A stretch of 64,000 bases of DNA from NCBI RefSeq assembly GCF_965204935.1, contig NZ_CBDBFO010000002.1, one strand, 5' to 3'. This stretch comes from Hoeflea_A sp965204935. GTDB taxonomy: Bacteria; Pseudomonadota; Alphaproteobacteria; Rhizobiales; Rhizobiaceae. Position 1 is the first letter of the stretch. Every line of letters starts with the position of its first letter. The position numbers were made by a program, and so were the translations under genes. The notes under the pieces were generated by a model. It had not been told where the DNA came from and searched no databases. It saw only the letters and a program-made list of their open reading frames with translations. Shown here piece by piece: positions 17,367 to 25,494 of this stretch.

Positions 17367-18404
17367 CTATTGCGCCCTGGCCTCGTCAGCATACTGCCAG
17401 ATCGCTTCGAACACGCCCTGGGAATCGAACTTGTCCTTGTTGGCGGCGATCCATTCGTCCCAGACGGGCTTGCCGGCAACTTCGCGGAAGCGCTCGAGCT
17501 CCTCGTCTGAATAGGTGATTTTCTGCATGGTTTCCTCGAACATGGGCAGGTTCTTCTTGTCCTGCTCGGCATAGGCCGCAAGTTCGGTGTCCATGACGAG
17601 ATCACGGTTTTCCATCAGGAAGTCCTGATACTGTTTGGGCAGCGCTTCAAACGCGGTCTTGTTGAACAGCCAGCCGCATTCGGATGTACCCGGGGTCAGG
17701 TTGCCGGTGAACCATTCCGCTTCGTCGCTGATCTTGAAGGCGACATGGGCATAGGTGAACGGAAAGGCAGCGGCATCAAGCGCGCCGCGCTGAAACGCCG
17801 TGGAGGTCTCACCCGCAGGCAGCGTCACCTTGGTGGCGCCGAGCTTCTCCATCGCGGAACCGAGACCGCCGCCGGCGCGAACGCGCATGCCGTCCCAGCC
17901 TTCAAGCGTTACCGGGGCGTCTCCTTTTCCGAGTATCTCGTATTGCGGCAGAAGGCCTGAGACATAAGGAATGGCATTCCACTTTTCCATATCCGCCACG
18001 AGCGCCGGATGTTCGAACATCTTGGTGCGCAAATATTTGTCCACCTTCGGATCGCCGAGCGGCAGGAAGGGGAGCGAGAAGACCATGAAAGCCGGGTTCT
18101 TGCCCGGATGGTAGAAATTGCAGAACGCGGCGCCCTCGAAGGCGTTGAGCTTCAATCCGTCGAGGTTCTCCCGTGCCTGGGACAGCTGGCCGCCATAGAA
18201 GATCTTGATCTCGAAATTGCCGTCCGTCTCTGCTGCGGCCTTTTCGGCCAGCGCTTCCATACCGGCAGACAATGCGCGCGGGTTGCCCCACATGGATATT
18301 TTCCAGAAGACTTTCGGCCCATCGATGTTTGCCGCGTATGCGGTCGGGCTCAGGACAACAGCGCTCGCCAGCGCGCCAGCAAGCAAAGATAGTCGCAATG
18401 TCAT
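17367..18404 (-). CDS. dctP: TRAP transporter solute-binding protein (DctP family)
   Basis: 345 residues from the ATG at 18404 (MTLRLSLLAGALASAVVLSPTAYA), with GGGAGGA just upstream. The frame extends to 18506, but a normal signal peptide decides the start. Family features are KIFYGGQLSQARENLDGLKLNAFEGAAF, LGKGDAPVTLEGWDGMRVRAGGG and STAFQRGALDAAAFPFTYAHVAF. Binding of a carboxylate is the family norm, but the specific ligand is not evident. It opens the four-gene operon dctP-dctQ-dctM-glcG-like. Confidence 0.9.
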   Translation of the reverse strand: MTLRLSLLAGALASAVVLSPTAYAANIDGPKVFWKISMWGNPRALSAGMEALAEKAAAETDGNFEIKIFYGGQLSQARENLDGLKLNAFEGAAFCNFYHPGKNPAFMVFSLPFLPLGDPKVDKYLRTKMFEHPALVADMEKWNAIPYVSGLLPQYEILGKGDAPVTLEGWDGMRVRAGGGLGSAMEKLGATKVTLPAGETSTAFQRGALDAAAFPFTYAHVAFKISDEAEWFTGNLTPGTSECGWLFNKTAFEALPKQYQDFLMENRDLVMDTELAAYAEQDKKNLPMFEETMQKITYSDEELERFREVAGKPVWDEWIAANKDKFDSQGVFEAIWQYADEARAQ

Positions 18405-18882
18405 CAGATCCTCCCAGTTATTCCCGTCACCGGCCGCAGTGGCGCGATCACGAATTCCTGATTTGACAAGTCGGGCGATCATAGGATGAAAACTGGCGGA
18501 TTGCAATAATATCGATATTTTTTGACTAATCGATTTAATTTCGAGATTTTTTGATCCTGGATTTTGTCCGGTTTCAATGGCAACGAGGCCGGTTCGCGCC
18601 TTGTTCTGGCGAAATATTGCTCAAAAACGAGGCCGGCCGGTCCAAAGAACCGGGATGGGTTCAGCGCGAATGAACGTAATGTGGCGGTTTGCGGTCGCAC
18701 GGGTTAACCGTCCGGCTCGATTGACAAAAAGCGACACTGGATTGTGACCGACAGGGCGCGACAAAACAGCGCAGTCAGTCTATAGTGATTGTATTGCAGG
18801 TCGCGGAATGCGTGACCGGCTGAGCTGACACAAACCGATGCAGGCCGTGACCATGCCGGACCCGACTAAGGGAGGAATGGTT
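18405..18882. other. Divergent intergenic region
   Basis: 478 bp between the second TRAP operon and the DUF2189 gene. It contains an AT-rich patch at 18500-18560 with the palindrome AATATCGATATT at 18508-18519, about 105 bp before dctP. That is a possible operator for the TRAP promoter. The remainder to 18870 shows no gene and no convincing hairpin. Confidence 0.45.
18508..18519. promoter_or_regulatory. Candidate operator of the second TRAP operon
   Basis: A 12-nt perfect palindrome, AATATCGATATT, in an AT-rich patch upstream of dctP. Short palindromes of AT-rich bases occur by chance, so support is weak. Confidence 0.25.
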
Positions 18883-19689
18883 ATGGGGAATATGCACGTC
18901 ATCACCGGCTCTGATGGGGATGTCGCGCATCCGCAAATCCGCAAAATATCAAATGCGGATGTGATCGATGCGCTTCGCAAGGGGCTCGATGATTTCTGGG
19001 ACAAGCCGTCGCATTACGTGTTCCTGTGTCTGATCTATCCGATCGTAGGCGTCGTGCTGATCACCTGGACATCGGGCGGCAACGCCTTGCAGCTCATCTA
19101 TCCGCTGATGGCGGGATTTGCCCTTCTTGGTCCGATTGCCGCGATCGGCCTTTATGAAATCAGCCGGCGTCGTGAACTCGGCCTCGACACGTCTTGGAAA
19201 CATGCGCTGGAGGTTACGCGGTCGCCGGCCATCCCGGCGATCCTCGCAGTCGGAGCCTTGCTTGTCGTGATGTTCGTTGCGTGGATGTATGCGGCTCAGG
19301 CCATCTATCAGGGCCTTTACGGGCTGGAGGCACCTGATTCCATCTGGGCGTTTGTGGGCAATGTTCTTTTTACGCCCCAGGGCTGGTCGCTGATCGTGGT
19401 TGGCAACGCTGTCGGCTTTGTCTTTGCTCTGGTTGTTTTGTGTACGACGGTTATCGCGTTTCCGCTGCTGCTTGACCGGGATGTCGGTGCCTATTCGGCA
19501 ATCGAGACGTCGGTGCGCGCTGTCGCGGCAAATCCTGTGCAGATGATCCTGTGGGGCCTCATCGTGGCGATCACCCTGCTGATCGGATCAATTCCGCTCC
19601 TGGTCGGTCTGGCGATCGTCATGCCTGTACTCGGACACGCGACGTGGCACCTTTACAGAAAAGTGGTCGCACCGGTTGAGAACAAGTGA
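18883..19689 (+). CDS. DUF2189-family membrane protein
   Basis: 268 residues from the ATG at 18883, which is 6 nt after GGAGGA. The ATG at 18877 is too close to that site. After a polar N-terminus comes IRKISNADVIDALRKGLDDFWDKPSHY, then five to six membrane helices with LIYPLMAGFALLGPIAAIGLYEISRRRE, the typical start of DUF2189 proteins. The family is widespread in Alphaproteobacteria, is sometimes called a cytochrome oxidase-associated integral membrane protein, and has no proven function. Here it sits beside the alternative oxidase operon, convergent to it, and shares its terminator. Confidence 0.82.
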   Translation: MGNMHVITGSDGDVAHPQIRKISNADVIDALRKGLDDFWDKPSHYVFLCLIYPIVGVVLITWTSGGNALQLIYPLMAGFALLGPIAAIGLYEISRRRELGLDTSWKHALEVTRSPAIPAILAVGALLVVMFVAWMYAAQAIYQGLYGLEAPDSIWAFVGNVLFTPQGWSLIVVGNAVGFVFALVVLCTTVIAFPLLLDRDVGAYSAIETSVRAVAANPVQMILWGLIVAITLLIGSIPLLVGLAIVMPVLGHATWHLYRKVVAPVENK

Positions 19690-19711
19690 CCCATCCAGAT
19701 GATCGCAAAAC

Positions 19712-19742
19712 AAAACCGGCGCTGAATGCGCCGGTTTTTTTT
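19712..19742. terminator. Bidirectional intrinsic terminator
   Basis: AAAACCGGCGC and GCGCCGGTTTT form an 11-bp stem around TGAAT. A T-run follows on the plus strand and a run of A precedes it, so the hairpin can end both the DUF2189 transcript and the convergent oxidase operon. Confidence 0.9.
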
Positions 19743-19761
19743 GTCGCCGTTGCAAAGTTGA

Positions 19762-20148
19762 TTATCCGTCCGTGCCGAAATAGGTCAGCCGGGTGACGAT
19801 CGTGTAGTCCGATTCCAGTGCCATGATGGCGACGAAAACCAGGATCGCGATCGGCGGCAGGAGAATGGCGTAATTGAGCGCCGGCCGCTCCCATTTCATA
19901 TGCATGAAAATCGCCATGATGAGCCCGGCCTTGGCAGCCATGAAGATCAGGATGAGCGTCCATCTCAGGTAGCCCTGCAGCCCGATATAGTCGACGAAAT
20001 AGGAGGCGGCGCTCAGGATGAAAAGCCAGCCCCAGACGATGAAATAGACCTTGAGCGGGTGATGCTGGTGCAGGCTGTCATCATCTTCGACGGCGACCTT
20101 CTGTCCGGCGTCACTCAATGTTTCATCATAAGTTTCCGTGCGTTCCAT
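19762..20148 (-). CDS. Cytochrome c oxidase subunit IV-like protein
   Basis: 128 residues. A polar N-terminus is followed by three helices: YFIVWGWLFILSAASYFVDYI, TLILIFMAAKAGLIMAIFMHM and AILLPPIAILVFVAIMAL. The K-A-x-L-I-M-x-x-F-M-H-M-K segment is typical of prokaryotic COX4 (CtaF/CyoD-like) subunits, which stabilise the catalytic core. It is the last gene of the oxidase operon, 9 bp after the second subunit III gene. Subunit IV genes are less conserved than the others, but length and helix number fit. Confidence 0.85.
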   Translation of the reverse strand: MERTETYDETLSDAGQKVAVEDDDSLHQHHPLKVYFIVWGWLFILSAASYFVDYIGLQGYLRWTLILIFMAAKAGLIMAIFMHMKWERPALNYAILLPPIAILVFVAIMALESDYTIVTRLTYFGTDG

Positions 20149-20157
20149 GAGATTTCC

Positions 20158-20880
20158 TCACCAAAGATAGAAAAACGCGAAGATGAAGACCCAGACCAGG
20201 TCGACGAAGTGCCAGTACAGTCCCATGACCTCGACGCTTTCATACTGGCCGCGCCGACTGGTGAAAAAGCCGCGCCGGCCGACATCATAGTCCCCGCGCC
20301 AGACCTTGCGGGCCACAATCAGCAGGAATATGACCCCCAGCGTCACGTGGGTTCCGTGAAACCCGGTGATCATGAAGAACGACGCGCCGAACTGCGATGC
20401 GCCCCACGGGTTGCCCCAGGGCCGCACGCCTTCCGAGATCAGCTTTGTCCACTCGAAGGCCTGCATGCCGACGAAAGTTGCGCCGAGAAATGCGGTCACG
20501 AGAAGGAAGACGACTGTCATGACACGGTTCTTGCGGTAGCCGTAATTGACCGCCAGCACCATCGTGCCGCTGCTCGAGATGAGCACGAAGGTCATGATGG
20601 CAATGAGGAGCAGCGGAAAATTGATGCCGGCGATATGCAGGGCGAACACTTCGCTGGCGTTGGGCCAGGGAATGGCCGTCGACATGCGCGCCGTCATGTA
20701 GGACAGAAGGAACGTGCCGAAGACAAATGTGTCGCTCAAGAGGAAGATCCACATCATCGCCTTGTGCCAGGAGGCGGTCTTGAACGAGCGTTGGTCCGAC
20801 GACCAGTCCGCGACGATGCCGTCCCAGCCGGGCTTCAGCTGCGGGTGAGCGGCGGTCGATTGGTCCGTGCTTTGCGCCAT
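20158..20880 (-). CDS. coxP: Cytochrome c oxidase subunit III (second copy, CoxP-like)
   Basis: 240 residues with five or more helices. Subunit III markers are KAMMWIFLLSDTFVFGTFLLSY, GATFVGMQAFEWTKLI, FFMITGFHGTHVTLGVIFLL and the C-terminal VMGLYWHFVDLVWVFIFAFFYLW. The H-G-x-H and Y-W-H-F-V-D blocks are near universal in this subunit. It lies 12 bp after the other subunit III gene. Two tandem subunit III genes match the coxMNOP arrangement described for Bradyrhizobium. Confidence 0.93.
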   Translation of the reverse strand: MAQSTDQSTAAHPQLKPGWDGIVADWSSDQRSFKTASWHKAMMWIFLLSDTFVFGTFLLSYMTARMSTAIPWPNASEVFALHIAGINFPLLLIAIMTFVLISSSGTMVLAVNYGYRKNRVMTVVFLLVTAFLGATFVGMQAFEWTKLISEGVRPWGNPWGASQFGASFFMITGFHGTHVTLGVIFLLIVARKVWRGDYDVGRRGFFTSRRGQYESVEVMGLYWHFVDLVWVFIFAFFYLW

Positions 20881-20892
20881 TCTCTGTTTCTC

Positions 20893-21597
20893 CTAGACAA
20901 GCAATTGCCGGCAGATGTCGGCGAATTCGTTCAGCCAGCCGGCCAGCAGTGCGACGATGACAACCCAAACGAAAAGCATGAAATGCCAGTAGGTTGCGCA
21001 CAATTCGGTGCCGGTGCGCAGGCGGTCGCTGACGGTGTCTCCCGCCGTCTGAACGGAGGTGCGCGCTAGTGCGATGAGACCGCCGATCATGTGCAGTCCA
21101 TGCACGCCGGTAATAAGAATAAAGAAGCTGTAGGCCGGGTTTGACGTGGCGAAATAGCCGAGATCGGCCAGCGCACGCCAGGCAAGCACCTGGCCGACGA
21201 GAAAGACAACGGCGGCGGCAGCCCCGGCAATCAGATATTGGCGCAGCGCCGACGGCCGGTTGCGCCGCGCGGCCACGACGGCAAGCTGCAACGCGACGCT
21301 GCTGAGCACCAGCACGCCGGTATTGAACCACAGGATGCGCGGCATTGTGAGCGTGCGCCAGTCCGGCAGCTCCATGCGCATGAAATAGGCGCTGAAAAAC
21401 AGCGCGAAGAGGGCGCCGACCACCGCCAGGAAGACCCCGAGGCCGACCTTTGAAGCCGGTAGCTTGATCGCTTCCGTGCCGGGGGCAAGGCCCGTATCTC
21501 CCGTCTCAAGCCATGGCTTGGAGAACAGCCGCTGGCGCGACAGCCACCAGCCGGCAATCGCCACGACAACAGCCAGAAAGATCAGGGCAGCGATCAT
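20893..21597 (-). CDS. coxO: Cytochrome c oxidase subunit III-like (first copy, CoxO-like)
   Basis: 234 residues from the ATG at 21597, which overlaps the subunit I stop by ATGA. A longer form from 21633 would overlap subunit I further. It is shorter and more divergent than its neighbour. It keeps FFILITGVHGLHMIGGLIAL and the C-terminal CATYWHFMLFVWVVIVALLAGW, but lacks the acidic residue after F in the Y-W-H-F motif. It has six hydrophobic helices. It is probably a structural partner of the alternative aa3 oxidase. Confidence 0.87.
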   Translation of the reverse strand: MIAALIFLAVVVAIAGWWLSRQRLFSKPWLETGDTGLAPGTEAIKLPASKVGLGVFLAVVGALFALFFSAYFMRMELPDWRTLTMPRILWFNTGVLVLSSVALQLAVVAARRNRPSALRQYLIAGAAAAVVFLVGQVLAWRALADLGYFATSNPAYSFFILITGVHGLHMIGGLIALARTSVQTAGDTVSDRLRTGTELCATYWHFMLFVWVVIVALLAGWLNEFADICRQLLV

Positions 21598-23375
21598 GTA
21601 GCCGCCTCGCTGGCCGGTGGTTTCTGGGGCCATGGATCGTTTTGTGCCAGGTAATCCTCCTGGGCTCCAGGCACGCTGTAGTCATAGGCCCAGCGATAGA
21701 CGATCGGCAGTTCCTTGCCGAAATTGCCGTGCACCGGCGGTGTTTCGGGCGTTTGCCATTCGAGCGTCGTCGCGCGCCATGGATTGCCGCCGGATTCCTT
21801 GCCGTTGCGCAGGCTCCAGAACAGGTTGAACATGAAGACCACCTGGGCAAAGCCGACAATGAGCGCGGCGACGGTGATGAAGGCGTTCAAGTTGTGCAGC
21901 GAGTCGGTGACGAATGTCGCATCGCCAAGCTCATGATAGCGACGCGGTACGCCGACGAGGCCGACATAATGCATCGGGAAGAAGATCGCATAGGCGCCCA
22001 CGAAGGTGACCCAGAAATGGAACTGGCCCATCGCCTCGTTGAGCATGCGCCCTGTCATTTTCGGATACCAGTGATAGATCGCCCCGAAGATCACCATGAT
22101 CGGCGCGACACCCATGACCATGTGGAAGTGGGCGACAACGAACATGGTGTCGGAAAGCGGCACGTCCACAACGACATTGCCCAGGAAAAGACCGGTCAGA
22201 CCGCCATTGACGAATGTCACGATGAAACCGATGGCAAACAGCATCGGCAGCGTCAGGTGTATGTCGCCCCGCCACAGCGTCAGCACCCAGTTGTAGACCT
22301 TGATTGCCGTTGGCACCGCGATTATCAGCGTCGTTGTAGCGAAGAAGAAGCCGAAATAGGGGTCCATGCCACTGACATACATGTGGTGCGCCCAGACAAT
22401 GAAACTCAGTGCGCCGATGCCGACAATCGCCCAGACCATCATGCGGTAGCCGAAGATGTTCTTGCGCGCATGGGTGCTGATGAGATCTGAGACGATACCG
22501 AATGCCGGCAGCGCCACGATGTAGACTTCCGGATGGCCGAAGAACCAGAACAGGTGCTGGAAGAGGATCGGGCTGCCGCCGCCATATTCAAGCTGTTCGC
22601 CGAACTCGACGAGGGCGGGCATGAAGAAACTCGTCCCGAGCAAGCGGTCGAAGAGCATCATCACGCAGGCGACGAAAAGGGCCGGGAAGGCGAGCAGCGC
22701 CATGACAGTCGCCGTGAAAATGCCCCAGACCGTCAGCGGCATGCGCATCAATGTCATGCCGCGGGTGCGCGCCTGCAGCACGGTGACGACATAGTTGAGA
22801 CCGCCCATGGTAAAGCCGATGATGAACAGGATCAGCGACGCCAGCATCAACAGGATGCCGGCCTGCTGCCCGCCCGGGGTGCCTGAGGTGATCGCCTGCG
22901 GCGGATAAAGCGTCCAGCCGGCGCCGGTCGGACCGCCGGGTGCAAAGAAACTCGCCACCAAGACCAGCACGGCAAGCAGGTAGATCCAGAAACTGAGCAT
23001 GTTGACATAGGGAAATACCATGTCCCGCGCACCGACCATGAGCGGGATCAGGTAGTTGCCGAAGCCGCCGAGGAAGAGCGCGGTCAACAGATACACCACC
23101 ATGATCATGCCGTGCATGGTGATGAACTGGTAATAGGCTTCCGGCGTGATGAAATCGAAAGTGCCGGGGAAACCGAGTTGAAGGCGGATCAGCCAGGAAA
23201 GCACCAGCGCCACTAGCCCGATCGCGATCGCCGTCCCCGAATACTGGATCGCAATGACTTTCGCGTCCTGCGAAAAGACATATTTCGTCCACCAGCTCTT
23301 GGGATGATACAGCTCGACCTCGGGGACTTCCGCAGGCGGTATATTGTCGACTGCTTGAGGCGTGGCTTCTGCCAT
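21594..23375 (-). CDS. coxN: Cytochrome c oxidase subunit I (alternative aa3 type, CoxN-like)
   Basis: 593 residues with twelve helices. All catalytic landmarks are visible. FITMHGMIMVVY provides a heme a ligand. FWFFGHPEVYIVALPAFG carries the CuB His and the Glu of the K/D-pathway A1 class. IVWAHHMYVSG holds the CuB His pair. FVVAHFHMVMG provides the heme a3 and heme a ligands. It reduces oxygen to water and pumps protons in the inner membrane, taking electrons from cytochrome c through subunit II. It lies 81 bp after subunit II and is coupled to the next subunit III gene. Confidence 0.97.
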   Translation of the reverse strand: MAEATPQAVDNIPPAEVPEVELYHPKSWWTKYVFSQDAKVIAIQYSGTAIAIGLVALVLSWLIRLQLGFPGTFDFITPEAYYQFITMHGMIMVVYLLTALFLGGFGNYLIPLMVGARDMVFPYVNMLSFWIYLLAVLVLVASFFAPGGPTGAGWTLYPPQAITSGTPGGQQAGILLMLASLILFIIGFTMGGLNYVVTVLQARTRGMTLMRMPLTVWGIFTATVMALLAFPALFVACVMMLFDRLLGTSFFMPALVEFGEQLEYGGGSPILFQHLFWFFGHPEVYIVALPAFGIVSDLISTHARKNIFGYRMMVWAIVGIGALSFIVWAHHMYVSGMDPYFGFFFATTTLIIAVPTAIKVYNWVLTLWRGDIHLTLPMLFAIGFIVTFVNGGLTGLFLGNVVVDVPLSDTMFVVAHFHMVMGVAPIMVIFGAIYHWYPKMTGRMLNEAMGQFHFWVTFVGAYAIFFPMHYVGLVGVPRRYHELGDATFVTDSLHNLNAFITVAALIVGFAQVVFMFNLFWSLRNGKESGGNPWRATTLEWQTPETPPVHGNFGKELPIVYRWAYDYSVPGAQEDYLAQNDPWPQKPPASEAAT

Positions 23376-23456
23376 GGGTACCCTCCTTCATCTGCCGGTG
23401 GGGTGATTGGTTGTTCCCCATCGGTCTTCATTCGCGATGGCGCGTTTGGCAGCCCG

Positions 23457-24284
23457 CTACTCCTCCAGACGGGCCGCAGCGCTCAGCTTCGTCGGCGTCG
23501 ACAGCTGCGCGAATGTTGACTGCTCCTGCAGCCACTCCTGGTAATCTTCTTCGGTGTCGATGACGACGAAACCGCGCATATGCGGATGACCGACACCGCA
23601 CAACTCGGCGCACAGGATCTCGAACTCGCCGGTGCGCGTCGGCGTGAACCAGAAATAGGTGACCATGCCGGGAAGCATGTCCATCTTGGCGCGGAATTCG
23701 GGAACGTAGAAATCATGCAGAACATCAGCAGAGCGCAGCAGGACCTTCACCGGTTTGCCGATCGGCAGATGCAGATCGTCAGCCTCGATGATGATGTCGT
23801 CCTGGCCGGCAGCGTCGCTTTGATTGACGCCGAGCGGGTTGTCGGCATCAATCAGACGGTTGTCTGACAGCCCCAGTTTGCCGTCCGCGCCCGGCAGCCT
23901 GAAATTCCAGCTCCATTGCTGCGCCAGCACCTCGATTTCCGTTGCTTCATCCGGCACGCTGACAAATTGCGCCCAGACGATAAGACCCGGTGCAAGCATG
24001 GCCGCGACACCAAGACCGGTGACAATTGTCAGGCCCCATTCAAGCTTGTTGTTTTCCGGCTCATACGCCGCCTTGCGACCTTCCTTGTGACGAAAGCGCA
24101 GGACGCAATAGGCCATAAACAGGATGACCAGTGTAAAAACGACGCCGGTGATCCAGAACGTGATGATGATCGTGTCGTCGATATAGCCCCAGTTGGACGC
24201 GATGGGCGTCCACCACCACGGGCTGAGCACATGAAACATGATCGACCCGACAACAACGACGACGAGTATCAGCGCGATGGCCAT
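23457..24284 (-). CDS. coxM: Cytochrome c oxidase subunit II (CoxM-like)
   Basis: 275 residues from the ATG at 24284, preceded by GGGGAGGAGG. It has an N-terminal signal-like helix and two membrane helices (about 1-20 and 43-66, then 84-105), followed by a periplasmic cupredoxin domain. The CuA ligands are clear: His in DVLHDFYVPEF, then CAELCGVGHPHMRGF, giving C-x-E-x-C-x3-H-x2-M. No heme c motif (CxxCH) is present, so this is aa3 rather than caa3. It is the first gene of the operon; the AT-rich region upstream should hold the promoter. Confidence 0.96.
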   Translation of the reverse strand: MAIALILVVVVVGSIMFHVLSPWWWTPIASNWGYIDDTIIITFWITGVVFTLVILFMAYCVLRFRHKEGRKAAYEPENNKLEWGLTIVTGLGVAAMLAPGLIVWAQFVSVPDEATEIEVLAQQWSWNFRLPGADGKLGLSDNRLIDADNPLGVNQSDAAGQDDIIIEADDLHLPIGKPVKVLLRSADVLHDFYVPEFRAKMDMLPGMVTYFWFTPTRTGEFEILCAELCGVGHPHMRGFVVIDTEEDYQEWLQEQSTFAQLSTPTKLSAAARLEE

Positions 24285-24659
24285 ATTGCCTCCTCCCCGC
24301 GGCAACATCATCGCCGCAATTTGAGGGCCTCTTCGCTAAGTGCGACATATTAGCACAGAGTCTCGCGGAAAGCCTAGTTTGTAGATCATCACGCTCGCTG
24401 CAAACAGCAAATACAAAACCGGTTAAGTTCTAAATATCTGTAAAAATTGGAAAAAATCAGTTATATGTCATTCGTGTAAACGTCAAGCGGTAGTCTAAAA
24501 ATATTTCGCTGGCTAGCAAACAGGGGGTGGGTTATCCACATGGGCACGTCAGTTTCGGCGAGACTCGCCGTGCCATATGCTCTGCAAAAAAGACCCGTGC
24601 GACCGCAAAGCCTGCAAATCACAAAATCAACCATTGCGGGAAAATTTCGGGTGGCTTTT
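24285..24659. other. Intergenic region upstream of the oxidase operon
   Basis: 375 bp between the 3' end of deoD and coxM. It is AT-rich from about 24350 to 24520, consistent with the oxidase promoter. No complete FNR-type or other named operator was recognised. No coding frame is convincing. Confidence 0.45.
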
Positions 24660-25367
24660 TTACTGCGTCGCGACTGTCAATGCCATTTCCACCATGGTGT
24701 CGAGTGTCGACTGGCGGTCTTCAGGGCCCATCTCCTCGCCGGTGATCAGGCAGTCCGAGACCGTGCAAACGGCAAGCGCGCGCGCCCCGAAACGCGCTGC
24801 GAGCGTATAAAGTGTCGAGGCCTCCATTTCGACGGCCAGAACGCCATGCTTCGCGAGGGTCGCGTACGACTTCGCGGGATCCTCGACATAGAATGTGTCC
24901 GATGAGACCACGCCACCGATGTGGTATTCCAGCATCTGTGCAATGGCATAGTCATCCGCCGCCTTGAGCAGCTCGAAATCGGCACAGGGTGCATAGGTAT
25001 AGGGAGAAAAGACAGGCGTGTTGACGGCGCTGTCCGTGGAGGCGGCCGAGCCGAGGATGAGATCCCCGACCTTGATCCTTGTTGTCAGGCCGCCGCATGT
25101 TCCAACGCGGATCAGCGTCTTTGCCTCGTAGATGTTCAAGAGTTCATGTACGTAAATTGCAGTCGAAGGCTGTCCCATGCCGGTCGCCTGAACACTGACC
25201 GGTATTCCCTGCCACTTGCCGCTGAAGCCGAGGCAATTGCGAACGCCATTGACCTGGCGCGGACTTTCAAAAAAGTTCTCCGCGATCCACTGGGCGCGAA
25301 GAGGGTCTCCCGGCAGCAAGACAATCTCGGCATAGTCGCCTTTTTCGGCTTCAATGTGCGGCGTCAT
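24660..25367 (-). CDS. deoD: Purine-nucleoside phosphorylase, DeoD type
   Basis: 235 residues, the normal length for hexameric DeoD. Recognised blocks are IVLLPGDPLRAQWIAENFFE (phosphate-binding Gly and Arg), RVGTCGGL, ATGMGQPSTAIYVHEL, LAVEMEASTLYTLA (ribose-binding Met and Glu) and VSDCLITGEEM (the catalytic Asp in the S-D loop). It splits purine nucleosides with phosphate into base and ribose-1-phosphate for salvage. It lies 127 bp downstream of thiC on the same strand, close enough to receive thiC readthrough, though functions differ. Confidence 0.95.
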   Translation of the reverse strand: MTPHIEAEKGDYAEIVLLPGDPLRAQWIAENFFESPRQVNGVRNCLGFSGKWQGIPVSVQATGMGQPSTAIYVHELLNIYEAKTLIRVGTCGGLTTRIKVGDLILGSAASTDSAVNTPVFSPYTYAPCADFELLKAADDYAIAQMLEYHIGGVVSSDTFYVEDPAKSYATLAKHGVLAVEMEASTLYTLAARFGARALAVCTVSDCLITGEEMGPEDRQSTLDTMVEMALTVATQ

Positions 25368-25494
25368 GGTGTGCTCCCCTCAAAGCGTCCACCAGCAACT
25401 ATAACCGCGCCGGTGTGCTGCGTTCAAATCTTCGACCTGAACGAAACACACCGTGATGGTCGGTTTGCGCCGCCATGCGTCGGGGAAACTGTCC

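Noticed and set aside
19900..21069. 389-residue plus-strand frame
   Set aside because: Antisense to three oxidase genes; composition is Asp/His/Glu-rich, as expected from reversed membrane codons.
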